Of a stretch of DNA of 64,000 nucleotides, positions 36,776 to 48,400 are shown piece by piece. Location: contig NZ_CP136562.1 of assembly GCF_018215265.2 (NCBI RefSeq), forward strand, positions 2,666,001-2,730,000. Reading direction: 5' to 3'. Position 1 is the stretch's first letter; every line of letters begins with the position of its first letter. The notes beneath the pieces are model-generated. The model was not told the origin of the DNA, ran no database searches, and was given only the letters and a program-made list of their open reading frames with translations. Source of the stretch: Paenarthrobacter sp. GOM3. Lineage in GTDB: Bacteria; Actinomycetota; Actinomycetes; Actinomycetales; Micrococcaceae. Made by a program: the position numbers and the translations under genes.

Positions 36776-39582
36776 TTGACTACTTTCGTTGCAATCGGAA
36801 TCCAGCAAATTACGGCCAGCAGACCGGCCAGTCCGGCCCAAAGGGCCGCGTAGGGGGCAAGGAGCAGACCCAGGCCCAGCGCGCCGAGGACGCCCAGGGG
36901 AAGTGCCACCGTGCCCACCAGTGCATTTTCGAAGAAGCGGACCTGTCCCAGCATGTCCGGGTTCCAACCCATGGCCCGTAGCGTGCCCAGATATTCCCGC
37001 TTGGCATGAAGCTCGAACCGGCCAGTGACAAGCGTCAAGAGCAGCCCAACCACCACGCCAAAGACGGCGAGGATCACGCTGGGCGCCGCAATGCTGGCGG
37101 CAGCGAGGCCACTCAGCGCGCTGGCACCTGCCGCGCGCGGAATGTCGATCAGCAGGGCGATCAGGGCACCTACCGCGGCACCGAATACGCCAACGGCCAC
37201 GGCCAGCGAGATCGAGTTGAACCTGTTGGTGGTCAGCTGCCTGTTGGCGAACGTCAACGGCGAGTCCACGGTGACCAGTCGTTCGTCATGCTGCGGTTCC
37301 TGGTCAACCACTACGCGGTGGCGCAGCTGTTGGGCGGCCAACAAGGCCGCTCCGACGTAAATGACCAGCATGGTCGCGGAGACGATCACGGTTGCAATGT
37401 TCCAGCTCAGGAGGCTGAGGACCACCCCGGCGACCGTCAGCGCCGCGGCGCCCACGGCGAACTCTTCCAGGACCCAGGACCGGATCCGTTTCTGGGTCCA
37501 GCCCATGGCCCGCAGAATGCCGGCTTCGCTTCTCCGCTGGCGGATGTAGCTCACGGTCGAGGCGCCGGTCAGGAGCGTGGCGCCCAACAGCGTCAGGAAC
37601 AGGAGGGTGATGTTGGTTCCGGTCAGGGACCCGGAAACCGCGTCAGCAGCATCCTGGCGTACCCAGGACTGCTGGACGGTGCCCAGGGGTGACTCCTTGC
37701 CGGCGTCGTCCTTGCTGTAGCCGGGAACAAAGATGTTGGCGTCTTCGCGTGCGGACCCGGCCACCACGGTGGCTTCGAGGCCGAGTTCACGGATCTGGGT
37801 GGCCAGCTTCTCAACTTCGGGCTGCGCTGTTTTCCAGTTGCCGGCCGCGTTGGCGCGGACCCGGACGGCGTCGATCACGTTGGCGTTGGAGTCGTAACCG
37901 CGGGCTGCGGCCAGGCCGTAGTAGTCCGTGATGGCGCCGGCGGACTGGCTTACCAGGCCCGTAGCGCTCAAGGACGGCTTCAGGGCCGTGCCGTCGACGT
38001 CCTTGCCGTTGGCGTCCTTGCTCAGTGTCATCGGCGCGGGGTCGTAGCCACCCAAAGGCAGTTTGTTGACGTCACCGGCTGCGGCCTGGACGGCTGCCGG
38101 GTCAAAGGTGCCGTACACCATGGGCAAAGGAGCAGCAGGCTTCTTGCCTGTTTCCAGGTCCTTCCGGTACGACCGCTCATCGACGGGCTTGCGCTGGGTC
38201 TGGTCCACAGGCGCTCCGAAGGAGGACTTCTCCGGCAAACGGTTGACGGTGACCCAGTCCCCCGGCGTAGCGCTCTTGTCTGAGGCGCCGTTAGCGGCGT
38301 CGTCGCCGTCCTTGTATTGCGGCGCAGCAGCGAAGGCGGTGCTCCACGTCGCCGGGTTGTACAAACCCTGGCTGAACGAGGCCGTGCTGCCCAGCAGTTG
38401 GCTGTGGTCGGTGGAACCGGGCCACTCCAGGGCGAACGGGGACTTGGAAACGAACGGGAGGTAATCCTTGTCCAGGGACCGGGTCACCGTTCCGACGTCC
38501 TTGACTACCTTGCCGCTGGCGTCGAGTTCCTCGATCTTGACCGAATACTGCAGGTCCAGGGAAGTGCCCGTCCGCACGATCAGCGGGATCGCCTTGGAGT
38601 CGTTCGTCAGCAGGCCGTCACGCTTGGCCTGCTGGTACTGCGTCATGAGGGGTGCCCAGTATTTGAGCTTGACGCCCAGGAAATCCGGGCCTTCCTCCAG
38701 CTGTTCCATGCTCAGGCCCGTGGTGAAGAGGCTTTCGAAGTGGCGTCCGATGGCTCCGGCGTCGCGGGCATCTGCCGGCGGTGCCTTTTCAAGCGGCGCC
38801 AGGAAATCGCCGGCCGAGCCAAGGAGGGCCCTTTCGGCTGCGGGATCGACGGCGACGACGGACTCGGTCACCTCAGGTGCCAAGGGAAGCGCCACGGAAA
38901 GGTTGAAGAGGTTGTGCTCGGACCCGAGGGCCGGGGCGGGGAACTTGACCCCGGTCTCACCATCAGGCCCGGCGATCCGGACGTTCGTGCCGCCGGCTGC
39001 CTGTTCCTGCACCAGGCGGCCCTTGCCCAAGGTGCCCTCGGCACTGGTCTTGAAAAGGGTCTGCTGGTGGACGCCGTCAGAGCTGGTTGCCGATGCCGTC
39101 AGGCGGTATTTCTTAGGGGTATCGGACAGCACGGATTCGGCTGCAGGCCACTTGCTTGAATCCATGGCGGAGGGGTCCCCCGCAGTTACTGCCCCGGCAA
39201 GGCCCGCGTTGTAGCCCAGGTAGTCCATGGCATTGAGCCGCGGGGCTTCCAGGTTCTGGGACACGCGCGAGACCAGGCTGATGGGTGCCGCAACGGCCGT
39301 CTGGCCCATGCCGCGGATCTTCTCCAGCTGATCGAAGCTGATGCCGCCCTGACCGTTGGCGATCTCCGGCTGGATCAATGCACCGCCGTCGCCGTCTTGG
39401 GACTGGTCAGGCTTTGCCTGGACCAGGATGTCGTAGAGTCCCCGCGAGTTCTCGTCCACTGTACGGTTCAGGGCGGCCTGTGACTGGCTCTGAACTAGGA
39501 CGGACAAACACATGGCGACGATCAAAATGGCCGCGGTCAGCAGCAGCACACGGCTTCTGATGAACCTTTGGACGGCGTTCAT
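36772..39582 (-). CDS. Large FtsX-like ABC transporter permease
   Basis: A permease of about 936 residues. One N-terminal helix (VLLLTAAILIVAMCLSVLV) is followed by a very large extracytoplasmic region of roughly 600 residues, with no obvious catalytic motif. Six to eight helices then occupy the last 300 residues, including an FtsX segment with STVSYIRQRRSEAGILRAMGW and a second with KREYLGTLRAMGW. The paired RAMGW motifs mark two FtsX domains. The start ATG 39582 has AGGGAG upstream. The big external domain distinguishes it from the other exporter in this window and suggests handling of a cell-wall or lipid-linked ligand. Confidence 0.9.
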   Translation of the reverse strand: MNAVQRFIRSRVLLLTAAILIVAMCLSVLVQSQSQAALNRTVDENSRGLYDILVQAKPDQSQDGDGGALIQPEIANGQGGISFDQLEKIRGMGQTAVAAPISLVSRVSQNLEAPRLNAMDYLGYNAGLAGAVTAGDPSAMDSSKWPAAESVLSDTPKKYRLTASATSSDGVHQQTLFKTSAEGTLGKGRLVQEQAAGGTNVRIAGPDGETGVKFPAPALGSEHNLFNLSVALPLAPEVTESVVAVDPAAERALLGSAGDFLAPLEKAPPADARDAGAIGRHFESLFTTGLSMEQLEEGPDFLGVKLKYWAPLMTQYQQAKRDGLLTNDSKAIPLIVRTGTSLDLQYSVKIEELDASGKVVKDVGTVTRSLDKDYLPFVSKSPFALEWPGSTDHSQLLGSTASFSQGLYNPATWSTAFAAAPQYKDGDDAANGASDKSATPGDWVTVNRLPEKSSFGAPVDQTQRKPVDERSYRKDLETGKKPAAPLPMVYGTFDPAAVQAAAGDVNKLPLGGYDPAPMTLSKDANGKDVDGTALKPSLSATGLVSQSAGAITDYYGLAAARGYDSNANVIDAVRVRANAAGNWKTAQPEVEKLATQIRELGLEATVVAGSAREDANIFVPGYSKDDAGKESPLGTVQQSWVRQDAADAVSGSLTGTNITLLFLTLLGATLLTGASTVSYIRQRRSEAGILRAMGWTQKRIRSWVLEEFAVGAAALTVAGVVLSLLSWNIATVIVSATMLVIYVGAALLAAQQLRHRVVVDQEPQHDERLVTVDSPLTFANRQLTTNRFNSISLAVAVGVFGAAVGALIALLIDIPRAAGASALSGLAAASIAAPSVILAVFGVVVGLLLTLVTGRFELHAKREYLGTLRAMGWNPDMLGQVRFFENALVGTVALPLGVLGALGLGLLLAPYAALWAGLAGLLAVICWIPIATKVVK

Positions 39583-39668
39583 TGGGCTCCCTGAGACCTT
39601 GATTGCGGGCGCGCACACATGGTCCGGCATTTTGCGTGGAACGCAGGGGAATACCGGGCTGTATGTGC

Positions 39669-39734
39669 AAAAAGTTGTGGCCGGCCTGCTGCCGGGTCCG
39701 AATCCCGGACCCAGCCATTGTAAGCAGACCGGCC
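39669..39734 (-). terminator. Compound hairpin terminator after serA
   Basis: Reverse strand GGCCGGTCTGCT pairs with AGCAGGCCGGCC (one mismatch), enclosing a second hairpin GGGTCCG/CGGACCC. ACAAC and five T residues follow. It lies 60 bases past the serA stop. Confidence 0.8.
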
Positions 39735-39794
39735 ACTCCAGCGTGCCTAAGGGTGTGTCGCAGGCACGCGAACATCAGCTGATTCGGATCAGGC

Positions 39795-41390
39795 CTAGTC
39801 CTCCAGGTCCACTTCCCGGACCATGTCTGCGCCGATCCCGGCCTTGATGGCTTCCAGGACCTGCTGCGGAACGGAGCTGTCGATGGTCAGGAGCGCAAGG
39901 ACCTGCCCGCCCTCGGTCTGGCGTGCAACCTGCATGCCGCCGATGTTGATGTTGTTCATGCCAAGGATGTGGCCGATGGTGCCGATGACGCCGGGACGGT
40001 CCGCGTAGGCCACTACCACCAGGTGCTCGCTGATGGGGATTTCGACGTCGTAGCCGTTGACGCCCACCAGCTTCTCAACTTGCTTGGGGCCTGTCAGTGT
40101 TCCGGCAACAGAGATCTGCGAACCGTCGCTGAGGGCTCCGCGGATGGTCAGGACATTGCGGTAGTCCTCAGCGTCCGGGGTGGTGATGAGGCGGGTGTTG
40201 ATGCCGCGCTGCTCGGCGATGACCGGGGCGTTGACGTAGGAGACCTGCTCGGTGACCACATCAGCGAAAACGCCCTTCAGCGCAGCGAGTTCAAGCACCT
40301 TGACGTCAAGCGCAGCGATCTCACCTGCCACCTCGACGTCGATCTGCGTGAGGGAAGCGTGGGTCAGGGCGGTGAAGATGCGGCCGAGCTTTTCGATCAG
40401 CGGGATGCCCGGACGGACGTCCGGAGCAATGACCCCACCGGCGACGTTCACGGCGTCCGGTACGAGCTCGCCGGCCAGGGCAAGGCGGACGGACTTGGCG
40501 ACGGAGACGCCGGCCTTTTCCTGGGCCTCATCCGTTGATGCTCCAAGGTGCGGGGTTACCACCACGTTATCGAGCTCGAAGAACGGGAGGTCCGTGCTCG
40601 GCTCCTTGACGAAGACGTCCACACCGGCGCCAGCAATCTGGCCTTCCTTCAGGGCGGTGTAGAGGGCTTCCTCGTCCACCAGGCCACCACGGGCAACGTT
40701 GATGACGTACGCCGATTCCTTCATCTTCGCGAACGCATCCGCTCCCAGCATCCCCACCGTCTCGGGCGTCTTGGGCATGTGGATGGTGATGAAGTCGGAG
40801 TTTTCCAACAATTCATCGAGGGTAACCAGCTTGACGCCGAGCTGGGCTGCGCGCGCCGAGGTGATGTAGGGGTCGTACGCGAGGATCTCGGTCTCGAAGC
40901 CCTGGAGACGTGCTGCGACCAAGGCACCAATACGTCCGAGGCCAATGATGCCGATCTTCTTCTCGAAGAGTTCGATCCCGGTGTACTTGGAACGCTTCCA
41001 CTCGCCGTTCTTCAACGCCGCGCTGGCCTGCGGAATGTGGCGGGCCAGGCTGAGGATGTGGCCAACAGTAAGCTCAGCGGCCGAGACGATGTTCGACGTC
41101 GGGGCATTAACCACCATGACGCCGGCCTGTGTTGCGGACTTGATGTCCACGTTATCCAGTCCAACGCCGGCACGGGCGATGATCTTGAGGTTCTTGGCAG
41201 CGGCGATCGCTTCGGCATCCACCTGGGTGGCCGAGCGAACCAGGATGGCGTCGACGTCGGCGATTGCGGACAGCAGCTGGGAACGGTCGGCGCCGTCGGT
41301 CTGGCGGATTTCAAAGTCCGGGCCCAATGCCTCGACGGTGGCGGGCGAAAGTTCCTCGGCGAGGAGGACGACGGGTTTGCTGGCTGACAC
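39795..41390 (-). CDS. serA: D-3-phosphoglycerate dehydrogenase
   Basis: A 531-residue type I PGDH, the first enzyme of serine synthesis. IGIIGLGRIGALVAARLQGF is the NAD-binding motif, VINVARGGLVDEEAL and VVTPHLGASTDEAQ hold catalytic Arg and His regions. These are followed by an allosteric substrate-binding domain and a C-terminal ACT domain (residues about 455-528), which should sense serine. The start is GTG 41390 with AAGG upstream; a further ATG-like codon at 41459 would add unconserved residues. It is downstream of ilvBNC but separated by a terminator, so transcription is probably independent. Confidence 0.96.
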   Translation of the reverse strand: MSASKPVVLLAEELSPATVEALGPDFEIRQTDGADRSQLLSAIADVDAILVRSATQVDAEAIAAAKNLKIIARAGVGLDNVDIKSATQAGVMVVNAPTSNIVSAAELTVGHILSLARHIPQASAALKNGEWKRSKYTGIELFEKKIGIIGLGRIGALVAARLQGFETEILAYDPYITSARAAQLGVKLVTLDELLENSDFITIHMPKTPETVGMLGADAFAKMKESAYVINVARGGLVDEEALYTALKEGQIAGAGVDVFVKEPSTDLPFFELDNVVVTPHLGASTDEAQEKAGVSVAKSVRLALAGELVPDAVNVAGGVIAPDVRPGIPLIEKLGRIFTALTHASLTQIDVEVAGEIAALDVKVLELAALKGVFADVVTEQVSYVNAPVIAEQRGINTRLITTPDAEDYRNVLTIRGALSDGSQISVAGTLTGPKQVEKLVGVNGYDVEIPISEHLVVVAYADRPGVIGTIGHILGMNNINIGGMQVARQTEGGQVLALLTIDSSVPQQVLEAIKAGIGADMVREVDLED

Positions 41391-41603
41391 GGGGTGGCAC
41401 CTTACTTTGGACAACTTTGGGACAGAACTGGACAAGGAGCGGATGCGTGGCCCGGGCACGGCGCCGGGACCAGCCCAGAATATCGAATCCGGGCGCTGTT
41501 TCCGGTGCCGGGGAGGGATGTTACGGACCGACCCGAGGCGTTGTGAAGAAGTTCACAGCTCAGGCAGCGGGCATTACCGAGGGGAAAATGCCTGTGATAC
41601 GGC

Positions 41604-41637
41604 GACGCCCGCCCGGCTGTTTTGCCGGACGGGCGTC
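41604..41637 (-). terminator. Hairpin terminator after ilvC
   Basis: GACGCCCG and CGGGCGTC enclose CCGGC/GCCGG with a TGTTTT loop, 29 bases past the ilvC stop. There is no clear T-run, but the stem is long and GC-rich and it ends the ilvBNC operon. Confidence 0.75.
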
Positions 41638-41665
41638 TGTTGCAGGGCTGTTGCCGGTCAGGCGA

Positions 41666-43268
<1,603 letters not shown>

Positions 43269-43270
43269 GC

Positions 43271-45175
43271 CTAGTCCTCCTCTTCCCATTCGGGGGTCAT
43301 GTTGCGGGCAACCTGGATCTGGTCATTGCTGACCCCCGAGGGCACCATGGGCCAAACCATCGAGTTGGGGCTGACGACGAAATCGATCACCACGGGGCGG
43401 TCATTGATTTCGAGGGCCTTCTGGATGGTGGCGTCGATGTCCTCGTCACGCTCGCAGCGCAGGGCCGCGCAGCCATAAGCGTCGGCCAGCTTGACGAAGT
43501 CCGGAATCCGGACGGTGTCGTGGCCTGTGTTCAGGTCCGTGTTTGAGTAGCGGCCTTCGTAGAACAGTGTCTGCCATTGGCGGACCATGCCCAGCGAGGA
43601 GTTGTTGATGATGGCGACCTTGATCGGGATGTTGTTGATGGCGCAGGTGGCCAACTCCTGATTGGTCATCTGGAAGCAGCCGTCGCCGTCGATGGCCCAG
43701 ACCACACGGTCCGGCTCACCAACTTTGGCGCCCATGGCAGCCGGAACCGAGTATCCCATGGTTCCTGCGCCGCCGGAGTTCAGCCAGGCGTGGGGGCGCT
43801 CATACTTGATGAACTGCGCGGCCCACATCTGGTGCTGGCCTACGCCGGCGACATAGATGCCATCGGGACCCGTGAGCTCGCCGATGCGCTTGATCACGCG
43901 CTGCGGTGCCGTAAGCCCGTCCTCGGGCTCGGTCCAACCCAGCGGATAGGTGTCCCGGAGGTTACCCAGGAACGCCCACCAGGAATCCAGGTCCGGGGTT
44001 CCGCTCAGCTCGAACTGCGTCTTCACGGCCTCGGTGAGTTCCGGGATGATTTCCTTGACCGACCCCACGATGGGCACGTCGGCGGTGCGGTTCTTGGAGA
44101 TTTCCGCGGGGTCGATGTCGGCGTGGATGACCTTGGCGAAGGGAGCGAACGTCTTGAGCACGCCCGTCACACGGTCATCAAACCTTGCGCCGAGAGTGAT
44201 CAGCAGATCGGCCTGCTGGAGTGCGGTGACGGCGGACACGGATCCGTGCATGCCGGGCATACCGACGTGCTGCGGGTGGGAGTCCGGGAAGGCACCGCGT
44301 GCCATGAGTGTGGTGACGACCGGAGCGCCTGTTGCCAGGGCCAGCTCCATGAGCTCCGCCGAGGCGTGGCCCTTGACGACGCCGCCACCGACGTAGAGAA
44401 CAGGCTTGCGTGCTGCGGCGATCAGCTTGGCAGCTTCGCGCACCTGCTTGTTGTGTCCACGGACCACCGGGCGGTAGCCGGGCAGGTCCACCTTCGGAGG
44501 CCAGGAGAACGTCATCTGGCCCACTTGGGCGTCCTTGGCGATGTCCACCAGCACGGGGCCGGGACGGCCCGTGGATGCGAGGTGGAACGCCTCAGCCATC
44601 ACGTGGGGAATGTCGTTGGGGTCGGTGACCAGGAACGAGTGCTTAGTGATGGGCATCGTGATGCCCACGATGTCCGCTTCCTGGAAGGCATCGGTGCCGA
44701 TGACTCCACTGGAGACCTGGCCGGTGATGGCCACCATCGGCACGGAGTCCATGTGGGCATCCATGATGGCGGTAACGAGGTTGGTGGCGCCGGGGCCCGA
44801 GGTGGCGATGCAAACGCCAACCCGTCCGGTAACCATGGCGTAGCCTTGCGCGGCGTGGCCGGCTCCCTGTTCGTGACGGACCAGGATGTGGTTCATGCTG
44901 GAGGCCATCAAGGGGTCATAGGTGGGCAGGATCGCGCCACCGGGCAAACCGAAAATATCGTCCACGCCGAGTTCTTCGAGCGAACGGACAATTGCTTGCG
45001 AGCCGGTCATCACCGTTGGGGGTACAACGTTGTTCGGCCCAAGTACAGGAGAGAGAGGTGCAGCAGCGTCGACGACGACGGCCTCAGCCGTACGGTCGAC
45101 CTTTTCCGGAGCTTTGTGGGCTCCAGCGGACTTTGCAGCCATCAGCGAGGGGCTGATCGGCGATCCTTTGCTCAT
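43271..45175 (-). CDS. ilvB: Acetolactate synthase large (catalytic) subunit
   Basis: A 634-residue ThDP enzyme that condenses pyruvate with pyruvate or 2-oxobutyrate. [14 protein letters not shown] and [14 protein letters not shown] contain the catalytic Glu (about residue 102), [10 protein letters not shown] follows, the FAD/central domain is complete, and [18 protein letters not shown] is the ThDP-Mg motif. The N-terminal 50 residues are an unconserved extension. Transcription is expected to be governed by the attenuator at 45219-45337, where a Val-rich leader peptide precedes a terminator 44 bases before the ATG. Confidence 0.97.
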   Translation of the reverse strand: MSKGSPISPSLMAAKSAGAHKAPEKVDRTAEAVVVDAAAPLSPVLGPNNVVPPTVMTGSQAIVRSLEELGVDDIFGLPGGAILPTYDPLMASSMNHILVRHEQGAGHAAQGYAMVTGRVGVCIATSGPGATNLVTAIMDAHMDSVPMVAITGQVSSGVIGTDAFQEADIVGITMPITKHSFLVTDPNDIPHVMAEAFHLASTGRPGPVLVDIAKDAQVGQMTFSWPPKVDLPGYRPVVRGHNKQVREAAKLIAAARKPVLYVGGGVVKGHASAELMELALATGAPVVTTLMARGAFPDSHPQHVGMPGMHGSVSAVTALQQADLLITLGARFDDRVTGVLKTFAPFAKVIHADIDPAEISKNRTADVPIVGSVKEIIPELTEAVKTQFELSGTPDLDSWWAFLGNLRDTYPLGWTEPEDGLTAPQRVIKRIGELTGPDGIYVAGVGQHQMWAAQFIKYERPHAWLNSGGAGTMGYSVPAAMGAKVGEPDRVVWAIDGDGCFQMTNQELATCAINNIPIKVAIINNSSLGMVRQWQTLFYEGRYSNTDLNTGHDTVRIPDFVKLADAYGCAALRCERDEDIDATIQKALEINDRPVVIDFVVSPNSMVWPMVPSGVSNDQIQVARNMTPEWEEED

Positions 45176-45218
45176 CGGACTCTTCCTTAGTGGATCTTCA
45201 TTGGTGGGTCTTGGGAAT

Positions 45219-45256
45219 AAAAAAACCCCTCAGCCTTCCGGCTCTTCGAGGGGTTT
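45219..45256 (-). terminator. ilvBNC attenuator terminator
   Basis: Reverse strand AAACCCCTC pairs with GAGGGGTTT around an inner AGCC/GGCT hairpin, followed by a run of T residues. It lies between the leader peptide stop and the ilvB ATG, so it must be read through to express ilvBNC. Confidence 0.92.
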
Positions 45257-45283
45257 GCGCGTGACGGTTCGTTACCAGTCGGG

Positions 45284-45337
45284 CTAAGCCACGCGCTTGG
45301 TAAGGACGACGACGCCGACGGTAACGAATGTGATCAT
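45284..45337 (-). CDS. ilvB leader peptide (attenuation)
   Basis: A 17-residue ORF, MITFVTVGVVVLTKRVA, with Ile2, Val5, Val7, Val9, Val10, Val11, Leu12 and Val16: eight of 17 codons are for the pathway's end products. It ends 27 bases before the attenuator stem. Upstream and downstream segments are self-complementary: TTCGTTACC (inside the peptide) with GGTAACGAA, and GCGCGTG with CACGCGC. These two pairings cross and so exclude each other. Leader-peptide attenuation of ilvBNC is established in Corynebacterium glutamicum; here it is inferred from sequence. No ribosome binding site is seen, suggesting a leaderless start. Confidence 0.85.
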   Translation of the reverse strand: MITFVTVGVVVLTKRVA

Positions 45338-45359
45338 GCGTTCAGTGTTCCCTCTAAGG

Positions 45360-45392
45360 GAGATACGTGTCAATTGACGACTATCGTATCTC
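45360..45392. promoter_or_regulatory. Inverted repeat in the ilvB upstream region
   Basis: GAGATACG and CGTATCTC, perfect eight-base arms 17 bases apart, just upstream of the leader peptide. A reverse-strand TTGACA (-35-like, 45368-45373) lies inside it. A regulator site is possible; no protein is assigned. Confidence 0.45.
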
Positions 45393-45420
45393 ACTATTTG
45401 GACAGCGATGTCCGCCTGCC

Positions 45421-45452
45421 GGACTCCGACCGTCTCAGAACGGCCGGAGTCC
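45421..45452 (-). terminator. Hairpin after ilvD
   Basis: GGACTCCG-CCG and CGG-CGGAGTCC form a 12-bp stem with one mismatch, ten bases past the ilvD stop. No T-run follows. It separates ilvD from the ilvB promoter region. Confidence 0.65.
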
Positions 45453-45462
45453 ACAGCAGGAA

Positions 45463-47184
45463 TCAGCCGCAGTAAGCGCCGGTGGAGGCGCTGTGGACCA
45501 GCTTGGCGTACTTGGCGAGGACGCCCTTGGTGAACTTGGCCGGCATCGGCTCCCAGCCGACCTTCCGGGCTTCGAGTTCGGCTTCGTCGACCAGGAGGTC
45601 GAAGGACCGCGCAGCGATGTCCACTCGAATCCGGTCCCCGTCCTTGACGAAGGCGATGGGACCGCCGTCGACCGCTTCCGGGGCGACGTGGCCGATGCAC
45701 AGGCCGGTGGTACCGCCCGAGAAGCGGCCATCGGTGAGCAGCAGGACATCCTTGCCAAGGCCAGCGCCCTTGATGGCTCCGGTGATGGCCAGCATCTCGC
45801 GCATGCCGGGACCACCCTTGGGGCCCTCGTAGCGAATGACCACCACATCGCCCTTATTGATTTCGCCGTTGTCCAGGGCATTCAGGGCGCCTTGCTCGCG
45901 CTCGAACACGCGGGCCGTGCCCTCAAAGACGTCGGCATCGAAGCCGGCGCTCTTCACGACTGCACCTTCCGGAGCCATGGAACCGTGGAGGATGGTGATA
46001 CCGCCGGTCTTGTGGATCGGGTTGTCCAGCGCGCGGAGGATCTTGCCGTCAAGGTCCGGCGGGTTGATCGAGGCGAGGTTCTCGGCCAGTGTCTTGCCCG
46101 TGACCGTGAGGCAGTCACCGTGCAGCAGGCCGGCGTCGAGCAGCGCCTTCATGATGACCGGCACGCCACCGATCTTGTCCACATCGGTCATGACGTAGCG
46201 GCCGAAGGGCTTGAGATCGCCCAGGTGCGGGATCTTGTCACCGATCCGGTTGAAGTCGTCCAGCGTCAGTTCAACCTCGGCCTCGCGGGCGATGGCCAGA
46301 AGGTGCAAAACCGCGTTGGTGGAACCGCCAAAGGCCATGGTCACGGCGATGGCATTTTCGAAGGCCTTCTTGGTCATGATGTCGCGGGCGGTAATGCCCA
46401 GGCGCAACAGGTTGACGACGGCCTCGCCGGACTTCCGGGCAAAGTCGTCACGACGGCGGTCTGCCGAGGGCGGGGCTGCGGAACCCGGAAGGGACATGCC
46501 CAGGGCTTCGCCGATGCAGGCCATCGTATTTGCCGTGTACATGCCGCCGCATGCACCCTCGCCAGGACAAATGGCCTTTTCGATGCGGGTGAGGTCTTCC
46601 ATGCTCATCTTGCCGGCCGCGCAGGCACCCACCGCTTCGAAAGCGTCAATGAGGGTGACTTCCTTTTCGGAGCCGTCCTCAAGCTTCACCCAGCCCGGCA
46701 TGATGGAGCCGGCGTACAGGAAGACCGACGCGAGGTCCAGGCGCGCAGCAGCCATGAGCATCCCCGGAAGGGACTTATCGCAGCCTGCCAACAGCACGGA
46801 GCCGTCAATGCGCTCGGCCTGCATGACGGTCTCCACGGAGTCGGCAATGACCTCGCGGGAAACGAGCGAGAAGTGCATGCCTTCGTGCCCCATGGAAATT
46901 CCGTCGGAAACGGAGATGGTGCCGAACTGCATCGGGAACCCACCGCCTGCGTGGACACCTTCCTTGGCACCCTGCGCCAAGCGGTTCAACGAGAGGTTGC
47001 AGGGGGTGATTTCGTTCCATGAACTGGCGACACCAATTTGGGGTTTGGCAAAGTCGTCGTCGCCCATGCCGACCGCGCGGAACATGCCACGGGCGGGCGC
47101 CGCATGGATGCCGTCGGTGACGACCCGGCTGCGGGGCTTGATGTCCGGGGTGTTGCCTGTCGCAATGTGGGTGGTGTCACTCAT
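45463..47184 (-). CDS. ilvD: Dihydroxy-acid dehydratase
   Basis: A 573-residue Fe-S dehydratase that makes the 2-oxo acids of valine and isoleucine. Cluster-region motifs [31 protein letters not shown] and [14 protein letters not shown] are present, and [21 protein letters not shown] is the C-terminal family signature. The start ATG 47184 is preceded by TAGACT seven bases upstream and no ribosome binding site, suggesting a leaderless message. The LysR gene ends 88 bases upstream on the same strand, so it may regulate ilvD or simply read toward it. Confidence 0.97.
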   Translation of the reverse strand: MSDTTHIATGNTPDIKPRSRVVTDGIHAAPARGMFRAVGMGDDDFAKPQIGVASSWNEITPCNLSLNRLAQGAKEGVHAGGGFPMQFGTISVSDGISMGHEGMHFSLVSREVIADSVETVMQAERIDGSVLLAGCDKSLPGMLMAAARLDLASVFLYAGSIMPGWVKLEDGSEKEVTLIDAFEAVGACAAGKMSMEDLTRIEKAICPGEGACGGMYTANTMACIGEALGMSLPGSAAPPSADRRRDDFARKSGEAVVNLLRLGITARDIMTKKAFENAIAVTMAFGGSTNAVLHLLAIAREAEVELTLDDFNRIGDKIPHLGDLKPFGRYVMTDVDKIGGVPVIMKALLDAGLLHGDCLTVTGKTLAENLASINPPDLDGKILRALDNPIHKTGGITILHGSMAPEGAVVKSAGFDADVFEGTARVFEREQGALNALDNGEINKGDVVVIRYEGPKGGPGMREMLAITGAIKGAGLGKDVLLLTDGRFSGGTTGLCIGHVAPEAVDGGPIAFVKDGDRIRVDIAARSFDLLVDEAELEARKVGWEPMPAKFTKGVLAKYAKLVHSASTGAYCG

Positions 47185-47272
47185 GGACCAAAGTCTATGT
47201 GCACCCAGTGCCGCTGCACGCCGTTCCCTGCCGGGTTAAGCGCCTCCGCCCGATTGTTGCGGACTACCGCCG

Positions 47273-48223
47273 TCAGCCCGCGCCCGTCCCCCGGGTGCCT
47301 GGGCCGGACCCGTCGAGTTCCCGGGCAATACCGGCCGCTTCGCTTTCGAGCATGTCCAGGACGCCCTTGATCGTGGCCCGTGCAGCAACTTCCTGGCGCG
47401 CCAAGGCGACAATGCTCCTGCTCGCCTTAACGTCCGTGAGCGGCCGGAGCACCAGTCCCCGACGTGCGCTCGCCCTGGCCGTATACCGTGGCAGCAGGCA
47501 AATCCCATGCCCGGCGCCCACCAACGCCTCCAGCACCCGGAGGTCCGGGTAGCGTTGCCCCCTCTGGGCAGGCCTCCCCGCATGAAGCTCTATCTGGCGA
47601 AGGACCGTATCGAAGGGAAATCCTTCAGGTACCCCAATCCACGGAAAATCGATGACATCGGCTGGACGCAGCCTGGTGCGGGCCGCCAGCGGATGCCCGG
47701 CAGGCATGGCAACGTCCAGCGCTTCTTCCAGGAGGGGCACAACGGTGAGCCCCTTCCGGGCAAACACGTCGGGCCCGTCCACGCTATGCGCCAGCACAAT
47801 ATCGTAGTCAGCCACCAAGGGGGCGAAATAGGCGGTTCCCGGGTCCTCAAAGTGGGCATCGAACGCCAGGCCCTCCACTGCCGCCACACGGTGGAGCACG
47901 CCAGGCAACAGCATCTCGGCCGCACTGGGAAAGAAGGCCACGGACACCCTGGCCTGCCAGCCCTTCCTGTAACTGTCCACGGTGGACTCCGCCTTGGCCA
48001 TGGCCGTGGCAATGTCGGCAGCGGCGGCGGCCATGGCTTGCCCCGCTTCTGTCAGTTGCACACCCCGGCCGACTTTTTCCACGAGGACAACCCCGATTTC
48101 GGCTTGCAATGTCTTCAACTGCTGCGAGACCGCCGAAGCCGTGACATTCATGGCCTCTGCTGTTGCGCCTACACTTTGCCGGTCCGCCAATTCGCGCAAA
48201 ATCTGCAGCCTTTTGAAGTCCAT
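47273..48223 (-). CDS. LysR-family transcriptional regulator
   Basis: A 316-residue LTTR. The N-terminal winged helix MDFKRLQILRELADRQSVGATAEAMNV (HTH near residues 18-37) and TASAVSQQLKTLQAEIG are typical, followed by the LysR substrate-binding domain. It resembles members that sense amino or aromatic acids, but the effector cannot be read from sequence. Upstream of ilvD, same strand; divergent from the sunset-domain gene across a 177-base intergenic region, where its own operator would normally lie. I did not find a convincing T-N11-A box. Confidence 0.9.
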   Translation of the reverse strand: MDFKRLQILRELADRQSVGATAEAMNVTASAVSQQLKTLQAEIGVVLVEKVGRGVQLTEAGQAMAAAAADIATAMAKAESTVDSYRKGWQARVSVAFFPSAAEMLLPGVLHRVAAVEGLAFDAHFEDPGTAYFAPLVADYDIVLAHSVDGPDVFARKGLTVVPLLEEALDVAMPAGHPLAARTRLRPADVIDFPWIGVPEGFPFDTVLRQIELHAGRPAQRGQRYPDLRVLEALVGAGHGICLLPRYTARASARRGLVLRPLTDVKASRSIVALARQEVAARATIKGVLDMLESEAAGIARELDGSGPGTRGTGAG

Positions 48224-48400
48224 GCAGCCAGACTAGGCGACCCGCACGAATTCGGAGGCAGTGAATTTCAAAGCCATAATCACTAAGTAGGCTGAGCAAT
48301 TTGCGTAAACCAGCAGGTCAAACGCTGGACAGCCCAAAGACGGACACGTAACGTCGGAAATACCACGAGCTGCACCCCTGTGAGCAGAAGGGCACCCGCC

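Noticed and set aside
39679..39734. tRNA-like T-arm downstream of serA
   Set aside because: No acceptor stem, D arm or anticodon arm can be formed; the region folds as a compound terminator instead.
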